Assembly (NCBI RefSeq): GCF_049446155.1
Contig: NZ_JBMSEE010000008.1
Span: 62,001 to 126,000, forward strand
From: Rivibacter sp049446155
GTDB taxonomy: Bacteria; Pseudomonadota; Gammaproteobacteria; Burkholderiales; Burkholderiaceae_C
Direction of reading: 5' to 3'
Length of the DNA: 64,000 bases
Of the stretch, positions 50,356 to 58,260 are shown in pieces. Both the position numbers and the translations under genes were made by a program. Position 1 is the stretch's first letter. Each line of letters begins with the position of its first letter. Below the pieces are notes generated by a model. That model ran no database searches and was not told where the DNA came from. It worked only from the letters and a program-made list of their open reading frames with translations.

Positions 50356-50389
50356 TTCACAGAAGTGAGCTTTTGCCCACTTCTGTGAA
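50356..50389. repeat. 12-bp inverted repeat in the maeB 3' region
   Basis: TTCACAGAAGTG and its exact complement CACTTCTGTGAA are separated by ten bases (AGCTTTTGCC). It lies 12 bases after the maeB stop, in AT-richer DNA than its surroundings. No T run follows on the minus strand, so it may be a weak terminator or a protein-binding site. The rest of the 238-bp gap between the RNase gene and maeB shows no gene. Confidence 0.5.
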
Positions 50390-50400
50390 ACCTAGCGCCT

Positions 50401-52698
50401 TCAGCGCGCCGCGTTGGCGTCGGCGACGGTCAGCGCGGTCATGTTGACGATGCGTCGCACGGTCGCCGACGGCGTCAGGATGTGCACCGGCTTGGCCGCG
50501 CCCAGCAGCACCGGCCCGATTGCGATGCCACCGCCGGCGGTCGTCTTGAGCAGGTTGTAGGAGATGTTGGCCGCGTCGATGTTGGGCATGACCAGCAGGT
50601 TGGCCTCGCCGGTCAGGGTGGAAAACGGCATCAGCTCGGCGCGGCCGGGGGCGTCGAGCGCGGCGTCGCCGTGCATCTCGCCGTCGACCTCCAGCCAGGG
50701 TGCGCGCTGGCGGATCAGCTCCAGCGCCTCGCGCATCTTCAGGGCCGACGGCTGCTGGCTGGTGCCGAAGTTCGAGTGGCTCAGCAGTGCCGCCTTGGGC
50801 ACGACGCCGAAGCGGCGCATCTCCTCGGCCGCCATCACCGTGATCTCCGCGAGCTGCGCGGCGCTGGGGTCGTAATTGACGTGCGTGTCGACGATGAAGA
50901 CTTGCCGGTTCGGCAGGATCAGGCCGTTCATGCACGCGAAGGTGTTGACGCCCGGGCGGCGGCCGATGACCTGGTCGATGAACGACAGGTGCATCGTGGT
51001 CTGGCCCCAGGTGCCGCAGATCATGCCGTCGACCTCGCCCTTGTGAAGGAGCATCGTGCCGATCAGCGTGAGGCGGCGGCGCATCTCGATCTTGGCGAAC
51101 TGCTGCGTGACGCCCTTGCGCGCCATCATGCGGTGGTAGGTCTGCCAGTAGTCGCGGTAGCGTTCGTCGTGGTCGGTGTTGACGACGTCGTAGTCGCGGC
51201 CTTGCTGCAGGCGCAGGCCGAAGCGCTCGACGCGCTGCTCGATCACCGCCGGCCGGCCGATCAGCGTCGGGCGGGCGATGCACTCGTCCACGAGGATCTG
51301 CGCGGCGCGCAGGATGCGCTCTTCCTCGCCCTCGGCGAACGCGATGCGCTTGGCGCTGGCACGCTTGGCCAGCGTGAAGATCGGCTTCATCGTCGTGCCG
51401 GAGGCATAGACGAAGCTCTGCAGCTTCTCGCGATAGGCGTCCATGTCCTTGACAGGACGCGTCGCGACGCCGGAGTCGACCGCGGCCTGCGCCACGGCCG
51501 GCGCGATCTTGATCATCAGCCGCGGATCGAAGGGCTTGGGGATCAGGTACTCGGGCCCGAAGCTCAGGTTGGCGCCGGCATAGGCGGCGGCGACCACCTC
51601 GCTTTGCTCTGCCTGGGCCAGCTCTGCGATCGCATGGACCGCGGCGACCTCCATCTCGTCGGTGATCGTCGTCGCGCCGCTATCGAGCGCGCCGCGGAAG
51701 ATGTACGGGAAGCACAGGACGTTGTTGACCTGGTTCGGATAGTCGGTGCGGCCGGTCGCCATGATCGCGTCGTCGCGCACGGCCTTGACGTCCTCGGGGG
51801 AGATCTCCGGGTTCGGGTTCGCCAGCGCGAAGATCAGCGGACTCTTGGCCATCTTGGCGACCATGTCCTTCTTGAGCACGCCGCCGGCCGACAGGCCGAG
51901 GAACACGTCGGCGCCGTCGATCACCTCGGCCAGCGTGCGTTGCGTCGTGGTCTGTGCGAACTCGGCCTTGTCGGGATCCATCAGCTCGGTGCGGCCCTGG
52001 TAGACCACGCCGGCGAGGTCGGTGACCCAGATGTTCTCGCGCGGCAGGCCGAGCTTGACCAGCAGGTTCAGGCAGGCCAGCGCCGCGGCGCCGGCGCCCG
52101 AGGTCACCAGCTTGACCCGGGCGATGTCCTTGCCCACGACCTTGAGGCCGTTGATCAGGGCCGCGCCGACGACGATGGCGGTGCCGTGCTGGTCGTCGTG
52201 GAAGACCGGGATCTTCATGCGCTCGCGCAGCTTGCGCTCGACGTAGAAGCAGTCCGGGGCCTTGATGTCCTCGAGGTTGATGCCGCCGAAGGTCGGTTCG
52301 AGCGCGGCGATGCAGTCGACCAGCTTGTCGAGGTTGCGCTCGGCGATCTCGATGTCGAACACATCGATGCCGGCGAACTTCTTGAACAGCACTCCCTTGC
52401 CTTCCATCACCGGCTTGGCGGCCAGCGGGCCGATGTCGCCCAGGCCCAGCACGGCGGTGCCGTTGGTCACCACCGCGACCAGGTTGCCGCGGGAGGTGTA
52501 GCGAAAGGCGTTGACCGGGTCATCGACGATCTCCTCGCAGGCGGCCGCGACACCTGGCGAATAGGCCAGCGCGAGGTCGCGCTGGTTGACGAGCTGCTTG
52601 GTCGGCGCGATCGCGATCTTGCCGGGGGTCGGGAACTCGTGGTACTCGAGCGCAGCCTGACGCAGCTGGTTGCGCTTGTTGTTGTCTTCGGTCGGCAT
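50401..52698 (-). CDS. maeB: NADP-dependent malic enzyme MaeB type
   Basis: A 765-residue fusion. The N-terminal malic-enzyme part covers about residues 1-420; HEFPTPGKIAIAPTKQL opens it, with TNGTAVLGLGDIGPLAAKPVMEGK, the metal-binding KIPVFHDDQHGTAIVV and LVTSGAGAAALACLNLL for NAD(P). The C-terminal phosphotransacetylase-like domain (about 430-765) has PIFTLAKRASAKRIAFAEGEE and NLLVMPNIDAANISYNLL, and is regulatory rather than catalytic in known members. It makes pyruvate and NADPH from malate. ATG 52698 is the start; the reading frame upstream looks like shadow sequence. Confidence 0.95.
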   Translation of the reverse strand: MPTEDNNKRNQLRQAALEYHEFPTPGKIAIAPTKQLVNQRDLALAYSPGVAAACEEIVDDPVNAFRYTSRGNLVAVVTNGTAVLGLGDIGPLAAKPVMEGKGVLFKKFAGIDVFDIEIAERNLDKLVDCIAALEPTFGGINLEDIKAPDCFYVERKLRERMKIPVFHDDQHGTAIVVGAALINGLKVVGKDIARVKLVTSGAGAAALACLNLLVKLGLPRENIWVTDLAGVVYQGRTELMDPDKAEFAQTTTQRTLAEVIDGADVFLGLSAGGVLKKDMVAKMAKSPLIFALANPNPEISPEDVKAVRDDAIMATGRTDYPNQVNNVLCFPYIFRGALDSGATTITDEMEVAAVHAIAELAQAEQSEVVAAAYAGANLSFGPEYLIPKPFDPRLMIKIAPAVAQAAVDSGVATRPVKDMDAYREKLQSFVYASGTTMKPIFTLAKRASAKRIAFAEGEEERILRAAQILVDECIARPTLIGRPAVIEQRVERFGLRLQQGRDYDVVNTDHDERYRDYWQTYHRMMARKGVTQQFAKIEMRRRLTLIGTMLLHKGEVDGMICGTWGQTTMHLSFIDQVIGRRPGVNTFACMNGLILPNRQVFIVDTHVNYDPSAAQLAEITVMAAEEMRRFGVVPKAALLSHSNFGTSQQPSALKMREALELIRQRAPWLEVDGEMHGDAALDAPGRAELMPFSTLTGEANLLVMPNIDAANISYNLLKTTAGGGIAIGPVLLGAAKPVHILTPSATVRRIVNMTALTVADANAAR

Positions 52699-52888
52699 GG
52701 CGGATCCTTGGCAAGCAGCCCTGGACGCAGGGCGGTACGGCGGGTTGATTGTAGGAAGGGGTGGGTCGCCCGGGCGTGCCGATGTTGGCCTGGGGCCATG
52801 CCGCGCGCGCATGCCGATCGGCGCTTCAGCCTTGCGCGGCGGGTTTTTGATCGGCCCCTTCGGGGCCCGTGGGTGGCGCAGCGGCCGG

Positions 52889-52894
52889 CACAAT
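52889..52894 (+). promoter_or_regulatory. CACAAT -10 box before thiL
   Basis: CACAAT stands 7 bases before ATG 52902 without a ribosome-binding site. It repeats the leaderless arrangement found before metH and the ABC-F gene. The GC-rich hairpin GGCCCC-TTC-GGGGCC at 52853 lies further upstream. Confidence 0.35.
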
Positions 52895-52901
52895 CGCGGC
52901 G

Positions 52902-53930
52902 ATGAGCCTTGGTGAGTTCGAACTGATCGCGCGCCACTTCGCGCGCCACAGCGGCGCGGCCGCGCGGGCCTTTGCGCCCGGCGTCGCGCTGGGTCCCGGC
53001 GACGACTGCGCCCTGCTCGCGCCGCGTGCCGGCATGCAGCTCGCGGTGTCGAGCGACATGCTGGTCGAGGGCCGCCATTTCCTGTCGACGGTCGCGCCGG
53101 CGCGGCTGGGGCACAAGGCGCTGGCGGTCAATCTGTCGGACCTGGCGGCCGTCGGCGCGCAGCCGTTGGCCTTCACGCTCGCGCTGGCGATGCCGCGCGC
53201 CGACGACAGATGGCTGGCCGGCTTTGCCGAAGGGCTGTACACCCTGGCCGACGCGCACCGCTGCGCGCTGGTCGGCGGCGACACGACGGCCGGGCCGTTG
53301 AACCTGTGCATCACGGTGTTCGGCGAAGTGCCGGCCGGCGGTGCGCTGTTGCGCTCTGGCGCGCGACCCGGCCATGCGTTGTGGGTCAGCCACCCGTCAG
53401 GCGGCGGCATCGGCGATGCACGGCTGGCGCTGGAGTGCTTTCGCGGCACGGTCGCGCTCGAGGGCGCCGCTTTCGAGCGCGTGCGCCGCGCGATGGAGAT
53501 GCCGCAGCCGCGCGTGGCGCTGGGCATCGCGCTGCGCGGCGTGGCGAGCGCGGCGATCGACGTTTCCGACGGCCTGCTGGGCGACCTCGGTCACATCCTG
53601 CGCAACAGCGGCGCAGCCGGCGCGCCGCTGGGCGCGACGATCGAAGTCGACTCGCTGCCGGCCAGTGCCGACCTGGCCGGGCAACCGGACCACTGGCGGC
53701 GCACCTGCACCTTGTCCGGTGGCGATGACTACGAGCTGCTGTTCACCGCGCCCGAGGCCGCGGCCGAGCGCGTGCGCGCGGCCGCGCATGAAGCCGGTGT
53801 CGGCGCGCGCTGCATCGGCCGCATCGAACCCGCGCCGGGGATCCGCCTGCTCGACGCCGGCGGCGGCTTGCTCGATTGGGCCACCTTCCGCAGCTTCGAC
53901 CACTTCCGCGACGATGGCGACGAGCGCTGA
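52902..53930 (+). CDS. thiL: Thiamine-monophosphate kinase
   Basis: A 342-residue enzyme that makes thiamine diphosphate from thiamine monophosphate and ATP. It is in the AIRS/PurM fold. Conserved segments are GPGDDCALL, VEGRHFLSTV, LAVNLSDLAAVGAQPLAF, ALVGGDTT, and AIDVSDGLLGDLGHIL, followed by GGDDYELLFTAP. ATG 52902 is chosen over an upstream GTG. pgpA follows one base later, then pncC, so the order thiL-pgpA-cinA/pncC matches that of many proteobacteria. Confidence 0.95.
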   Translation: MSLGEFELIARHFARHSGAAARAFAPGVALGPGDDCALLAPRAGMQLAVSSDMLVEGRHFLSTVAPARLGHKALAVNLSDLAAVGAQPLAFTLALAMPRADDRWLAGFAEGLYTLADAHRCALVGGDTTAGPLNLCITVFGEVPAGGALLRSGARPGHALWVSHPSGGGIGDARLALECFRGTVALEGAAFERVRRAMEMPQPRVALGIALRGVASAAIDVSDGLLGDLGHILRNSGAAGAPLGATIEVDSLPASADLAGQPDHWRRTCTLSGGDDYELLFTAPEAAAERVRAAAHEAGVGARCIGRIEPAPGIRLLDAGGGLLDWATFRSFDHFRDDGDER

Positions 53931-53931
53931 C

Positions 53932-54480
53932 ATGGCCACCGCAACAGCGCCGCGTCGCGCCGACGCACGCTTCCTGCTCGCGCACCCGGCGCATGCGATC
54001 GCGCTCGGCTTCGGCTCGGGCCTGAGCCCGGTAGCGCCCGGGACCGTCGGCACGCTGTGGGCCTGGCTGGCTTTCGTCGTGCTCGACCGCTGGCTCGACG
54101 CCGCGCAATGGGGCTGGCTGCTGCTGGCCGGCACGGCGGTGGGCTGGTGGGCCTGCACGCGCACGGCGCAGCGGCTTGCGGTGGCCGATCCGAGCGCGAT
54201 CGTCTGGGACGAGGTCATCGCGTTCTGGCTCGTGCTGTGGCTCGTGACGCCGGCGGGCTTGTGGGCGCAGTTTGTCGCGTTCGCGCTGTTTCGCTTCTTC
54301 GATGCCGCCAAGCCGGGACCGGTGGGCTGGGCCGACGCGCTGTTCAAGCGGCGCGGGCTCGGTGCCGCCGGGCCTGCGCCGATCGGCTGGGCGCAGGGCT
54401 TCGGCATCCTGTTCGACGATCTCGTTGCGGCGGGCTGCACGCTGATCGCCATCGCGCTGTGGCGCTTCGTCTGGCCATGA
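53932..54480 (+). CDS. pgpA: Phosphatidylglycerophosphatase A
   Basis: A 182-residue inner-membrane enzyme that dephosphorylates phosphatidylglycerophosphate. The family core is seen: FGSGLSPVAPGTVGTLWAW, then DPSAIVWDEVIAFWLVLW, FFRFFDAAKPGP-like FDAAKPGPVGWAD, and FGILFDDLVAA. Asp and His-like ligands sit in WDE and FDD. There are about four membrane helices. An in-frame ATG at 53914 would overlap thiL. Its stop overlaps pncC (ATGA). Confidence 0.93.
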   Translation: MATATAPRRADARFLLAHPAHAIALGFGSGLSPVAPGTVGTLWAWLAFVVLDRWLDAAQWGWLLLAGTAVGWWACTRTAQRLAVADPSAIVWDEVIAFWLVLWLVTPAGLWAQFVAFALFRFFDAAKPGPVGWADALFKRRGLGAAGPAPIGWAQGFGILFDDLVAAGCTLIAIALWRFVWP

Positions 54481-54998
54481 TCGATGCACTGCACTCGCTG
54501 CAGGGCCTCGAGCCGCGCGTGCTCGCGCTCGGCGATGCGCTGCGCTCGCGCAACCTCATGGTCGCCACCGCCGAGAGCTGCACCGGGGGCTTGATCGCCG
54601 CGGCCTGCACCAGTGTCCCGGGCTCGAGCGATTGGTTCGAGCGCGGCGTCGTCAGCTACAGCAACGAGGCCAAGAGCGAGCTGATCGGCGTGCCGGCCGC
54701 GCTGATCGCCGCGCACGGTGCAGTGAGCGAAGAAGTCGCGCGAGCGATGGCCGAGGGCCTGCTGCAGCGTTCGCGCGCCCAGCTCGCCGCGGCGGTCACC
54801 GGCATCGCAGGGCCAACCGGAGGCAGCGCGACCAAGCCGGTCGGTCTGGTGTGGTTCGGCTTCGCGCGCCGCGCGGCCGATGGCCGCATCGAGGCCCGCA
54901 CCGAGCAGCGCATCTGGCCGGGCGACCGCGCGGCGGTGCGCGGCCAGAGCGCGGCCTTCGTGCTCGACCGGCTCCTGTCGCTCGCCACGTCGGCATGA
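54477..54998 (+). CDS. pncC: Nicotinamide-nucleotide amidase (CinA C-terminal domain)
   Basis: A 173-residue stand-alone CinA_C/PncC enzyme that hydrolyses NMN to nicotinate mononucleotide, salvaging NAD precursors. It shows MVATAESCTGGLIAAACTSVPGSS (catalytic Ser), VVSYSNEAKSELIGVP and AVTGIAGPTGGSATKPVGLVW. The N-terminal molybdopterin-binding domain of full CinA is absent. ATG 54477 overlaps the pgpA stop. Confidence 0.94.
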   Translation: MIDALHSLQGLEPRVLALGDALRSRNLMVATAESCTGGLIAAACTSVPGSSDWFERGVVSYSNEAKSELIGVPAALIAAHGAVSEEVARAMAEGLLQRSRAQLAAAVTGIAGPTGGSATKPVGLVWFGFARRAADGRIEARTEQRIWPGDRAAVRGQSAAFVLDRLLSLATSA

Positions 54999-55930
54999 GC
55001 ATCCTGCTCGCCTGCAGCTTTGACGCTGACGACTGGGCACTGTGGCGCCCTGCGCTCGAGGCTGCCTTGCCGGGCGAGCGCTTCGTCACGCAGGCCGACG
55101 ACGGTCCGCGCGAGGCGATCGATGTGGCGATCGTCGCGAACCCGCCGCCCGGATCGCTCGCCGGGCTGCCGCGGCTCGCGCTGATCCAGTCGCTGTGGGC
55201 CGGTGTCGACCGCCTGCTCGACGACACCTCGCTGCCGGCGGGCGTGCCGATCGCACGCATGGTCGACCCGGCGATGAATGCAGCAATGGCCGAGACCGCG
55301 TTGTGGGCCGTGCTGAGCCTGCACCGCGGCTTCTTTCGCTACCAGGCGCTGCAGCGCGAGGCGCGCTGGGCGCCGCATGGCCAGCGCCGCGCCGACGAGC
55401 TCAGCGTCGCCGTGCTCGGCCTCGGCGAGATGGGCGCGACGGCCGCGCGTCGCATTGCCGCAATGGGCTATCGCGTCATCGGCTGGAGCCGCAATCCGCG
55501 TGCGGTCGACGGCATCGAGGTCCGCGCGGGGTTCGGCGCGCTGCCCGACGTGCTCGGCGCCGCAGACGTCGTCATCAACCTGCTGCCGTTGACCGACGCG
55601 ACGCGCGGTCTCTTCAACGCGGCGCGCTTTGCGCTGATGAGGCCACGCGCCGGTTTCGTGAACCTGGCACGCGGGGCCCATGTCGTCGAGGCGGACCTGT
55701 TGGCCGCGCTGGAAACGGGCCGCATCGGACATGCGGTGCTCGACGTGTTTCGCCGCGAGCCGCTGCCGCATGGCCACGCGTTCTGGGCCCATCCGCATGT
55801 GACCGTGCTGCCGCATGCCGCGGCGCAGACCGACCCGCGCAGCGCGGCCGAGGTGGCCGCCGCCAACGTTCGGGCCCTGCGGATCGGCGCCGCGCTGTCG
55901 CACCTCGTTGATCGCTCGCGCGGTTACTGA
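54995..55930 (+). CDS. ghrA: 2-hydroxyacid dehydrogenase (glyoxylate/hydroxypyruvate reductase A type)
   Basis: A 311-residue D-isomer-specific dehydrogenase that reduces glyoxylate or hydroxypyruvate with NAD(P)H. It has LIQSLWAGVDRLL, the Rossmann glycine motif VLGLGEMGATAARRIAAMG, NLLPLTDATRGLFN, NLARGAHVVEADLLAALETG, and the catalytic residues in AVLDVFRREPLP and LPHAAAQTDP. ATG 54995 overlaps the pncC stop. The GhrA subfamily is indicated by its short N-domain; the specific substrate is not certain. Confidence 0.87.
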   Translation: MSILLACSFDADDWALWRPALEAALPGERFVTQADDGPREAIDVAIVANPPPGSLAGLPRLALIQSLWAGVDRLLDDTSLPAGVPIARMVDPAMNAAMAETALWAVLSLHRGFFRYQALQREARWAPHGQRRADELSVAVLGLGEMGATAARRIAAMGYRVIGWSRNPRAVDGIEVRAGFGALPDVLGAADVVINLLPLTDATRGLFNAARFALMRPRAGFVNLARGAHVVEADLLAALETGRIGHAVLDVFRREPLPHGHAFWAHPHVTVLPHAAAQTDPRSAAEVAAANVRALRIGAALSHLVDRSRGY

Positions 55931-56204
55931 GCGCGCCGGAGTTCAGGACGACCCTCGCCGGCGCGCTCGGCCGCCGCGAGCCATTGCTGCGCCTTAGTCG
56001 CAACCTTGGAATGTCCAATTGAACGCCACCCATTTCTTTCTTGATAAGAAACATATCTCCCCTATTCTTGTCCAGATTCGTGCCGGTATTGATCAATAGA
56101 TCAATGGATTGCCCATCGTTTGATATCAGCCATATCCCTAGAATGAACCGGCCATCACCTGAGTGTGGTGTTTTGCATTTCACGGTCTTGATAAGGGGTA
56201 TGGA
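55931..56204. other. AT-richer intergenic region with a dyad, before the tail-collar gene
   Basis: The 274 bp after ghrA drop to roughly half GC from about 56000 onwards. They contain the perfect dyad TTGATC-AATA-GATCAA at 56089-56104 and the direct repeat GATCAAT. Short open frames exist on both strands but show no start signal or family. The region may hold the promoter and an operator for the two accessory genes that follow; it looks like a junction of imported DNA. Confidence 0.4.
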
Positions 56205-56768
56205 ATGGCTTTGGGCGATCAATACATTGGCGAGATTCGCTTCTTTGCGATCAGTTACGCGCCGGAAGACTGGCTGCCTTGCGATGGACGACTGCTTCCC
56301 ATTGCAGGAAACGAGGCGTTGTTCTCGCTGATCGGCACGACGTTTGGCGGCAATGGCGTGAATAATTTTGCGCTGCCGGATTTCCGTGGGCGGTTTCCCA
56401 TTGGTTCCGGGCAGGGCCCTGACCTGTCGAGATACAACCTCGGCCAGTATGGCGGTCAGGAGAACGTGGTTCTCCTCCAGTCGCAAATGCCGTCCCATAC
56501 TCATGTTGCGACCTACACGCAAAAGGCGAGCAATAGCAGCGGCACCACTTACGCCCCTGGGGGCGCCGTACCAGCCGTGACCGCTTCCGGCGATGGGCGC
56601 GGTGAGTTCGCCAGCTATGCAATTCCTTCCTTGGCCAATACCGGAATGGCGACAGGTCCTGTCGACGTCGAGTCTGCCGGTGGTGCGTCCCCGGTGCCGC
56701 TGCTGAGCCCCTATCTCGGGGTGACGGTTGCGATCGCCGTCAACGGCCTCTTCCCGAATCGGCCGTGA
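56205..56768 (+). CDS. Phage tail-collar domain protein (microcystin-dependent-protein-like)
   Basis: A 187-residue protein of the MdpB/phage tail-collar family. The collar domain at residues about 5-65 is complete: GEIRFFAISYAPEDWLPCDG, LLPIAGNEALFSLIGTTFGG and NFALPDFRGRFPIGSG. The rest is Gly/Ser/Ala-rich, ending in ITVAINGLFP-like VTVAIAVNGLFPNRP, which is the usual C-terminal strand. There is no signal peptide. In phages the domain is in short tail fibres; chromosomal homologues are often found in groups of two or three. ATG 56205 has AAGGGG 8 bases before it. It starts an island-like pair with the collagen-like gene. Confidence 0.87.
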   Translation: MALGDQYIGEIRFFAISYAPEDWLPCDGRLLPIAGNEALFSLIGTTFGGNGVNNFALPDFRGRFPIGSGQGPDLSRYNLGQYGGQENVVLLQSQMPSHTHVATYTQKASNSSGTTYAPGGAVPAVTASGDGRGEFASYAIPSLANTGMATGPVDVESAGGASPVPLLSPYLGVTVAIAVNGLFPNRP

Positions 56769-56805
56769 TATCGCGCAACAAGCCAATACAGGGAGGAATG
56801 CGGAA

Positions 56806-58212
56806 ATGAGTTTGAGTCTCCAACATGGAAAACCGAATCTGCTCTTCGGCTCCATCAAGCTGCTGAGCCTGTGCATGGCGCTTGGCCTGGCCGCTTGCGG
56901 CGGGGGCGACGATCGTGGCGTAGGGCGGCTCGACGTGACCGCCGGCGGGTTGACGGGCCAGGCCCATGCCATCTACAGCGGTACGACCGCGCCGTCCAAT
57001 GCGATCGGCTCGACCGGCGACTTCTATCTGAACTACGCGGCCGGGCAGCTTTACGGACCCAAGACCGTCGATGGCTGGCCGGCAACGCCGATCTCGCTGG
57101 CGACGACCACCCAGAACGGCCAAGCCAGCCTGCGCAGCGGCTTCGGCGCGCCGTCCGGTGACATTGGCGTCGACGGTGACTTCTACCTGGATCTGTCCAG
57201 CAGTGCCGTGAGGGGGCCGAAGGCAGACGGCGCGTGGCCTGCCACCGGCGTCGTGCTGGTCGGCGCCGTGGGGCCGACCGGGCCGGCGGGGCCTACGGGG
57301 CCTACGGGGCCTGCCGGAGCTGCCGGCACTTCCGGCAAGAGCCTGCTCAGCGGCGCCGGCGCGCCGAACAACGGGATCGGCGCCGATGGCGACTTTTATC
57401 TCGATACCGCGACCGTGGCGCTGTTCGGCCCGAAGGCCGGTGGTGCTTGGCCGGCGGCCGGCACCTCACTGGTCGGACCGGCGGGCGCGCCAGGAGTCGA
57501 TGGTGCTGACGGGGCGGATGGTTCCAATGGGGCTGACGGAGCGGATGGGGCCAATGGCGCAGATGGCGCCGATGGTGCAGATGGAGCCTCCATCCTGACC
57601 GGCACCGGCCTGCCCGCGGTCAACTTGGGTGCCATCGGTGACCTGTACTTCGATACGGCTTCGGCCACGCTGTATGGGCCTAAGACGGCCTCAGGCTGGC
57701 CCGCCACCGGTGTCCAGTTGACAGGTCCTCAGGGCCCGAAAGGTGACCAAGGCGACCCCGGCATTCAAGGCCCAAAGGGGGACCAGGGCGACCCGGGGCC
57801 TCAAGGTCCAGCCGGCACCGATCCCGTGGTGTTCGTTGCGCACATCTCCATGCCGGCGCAGACCGCCATCTATGCGCCGGTCAGCGGAAGCGTCAACTAC
57901 AATGGCACCAGCAACAACTACGCCGCTCAGGCGGTCGCCATGCCGCTGGCTTGCACGTTCGACGGCATCTACGTCAGCGGAACGATCATTCAAAGTGCCG
58001 CACCGAACGACGTCACCGTCACGCTGTGGCGCAATGGCTCACCGACCGCGATGTCGGTCACGCTCTCGTTGGCGACATTGGGGGCCATGGAGTCGAGCAG
58101 CAGCACGACGTCGGCAGAGGCCGTGGCGCAGGGCGACACGATCGCCTGGCACATCTCCCAGACCGACACGGCCCCCTGGGTCCAGCTGAACGTCAGCGCG
58201 ATCTGCCACTGA
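56806..58212 (+). CDS. Collagen-like repeat lipoprotein
   Basis: A 468-residue predicted surface lipoprotein; lipobox LAAC is near residue 31, and ACGGGDDRG follows it. Four degenerate modules of about 45 residues have the pattern G-DFYL-D...YGPK...WPATG-L: near residues 55-100, 105-150, 180-225 and 260-310. Collagen-like Gly-x-y runs follow the second (GPTGPAGPTGPTGPAG), third (GADGADGSNGADGADGANGA) and fourth (GPQGPKGDQGDPGIQGPKGD). The last 110 residues form a beta-rich globular head (VFVAHISMPAQTAIYAP ... WVQLNVSAICH). ATG 56806 has GGGAGG upstream. It could form a trimeric stalk; the ligand is unknown. Confidence 0.87.
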   Translation: MSLSLQHGKPNLLFGSIKLLSLCMALGLAACGGGDDRGVGRLDVTAGGLTGQAHAIYSGTTAPSNAIGSTGDFYLNYAAGQLYGPKTVDGWPATPISLATTTQNGQASLRSGFGAPSGDIGVDGDFYLDLSSSAVRGPKADGAWPATGVVLVGAVGPTGPAGPTGPTGPAGAAGTSGKSLLSGAGAPNNGIGADGDFYLDTATVALFGPKAGGAWPAAGTSLVGPAGAPGVDGADGADGSNGADGADGANGADGADGADGASILTGTGLPAVNLGAIGDLYFDTASATLYGPKTASGWPATGVQLTGPQGPKGDQGDPGIQGPKGDQGDPGPQGPAGTDPVVFVAHISMPAQTAIYAPVSGSVNYNGTSNNYAAQAVAMPLACTFDGIYVSGTIIQSAAPNDVTVTLWRNGSPTAMSVTLSLATLGAMESSSSTTSAEAVAQGDTIAWHISQTDTAPWVQLNVSAICH

Positions 58213-58220
58213 GCTCGAGT

Positions 58221-58245
58221 GCCTGCCGGCAGCACGGCGGCAGGC
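58221..58245. terminator. Hairpin between convergent genes
   Basis: GCCTGCCG and CGGCAGGC flank a 9-base loop. It lies between the collagen-like gene and holA, which converge with only 48 bp between them, so it could end transcription in both directions. A short T stretch (TCTCGTTTC) follows on the plus strand. Confidence 0.6.
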
Positions 58246-58260
58246 GCCGTCTCGTTTCGA

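Noticed and set aside
50111..50388. Small plus-strand open frames opposite the RNase gene start
   Set aside because: No ribosome-binding site, no recognisable fold, and overlap with the signal-peptide coding region of the RNase gene on the other strand.
55931..56330. Short open frames on both strands in the low-GC stretch before the collar gene
   Set aside because: They lack credible starts and change frame where they look protein-like. A decayed gene is possible but not supported.
57280..57840. A tandem-repeat or CRISPR-like array
   Set aside because: The repeats are Gly-x-y codons within a complete reading frame, with no spacer structure.
56205..58212. A prophage remnant
   Set aside because: Only one collar-type gene is phage-like. 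There is no integrase, capsid, terminase, lysis gene or attachment repeat nearby.
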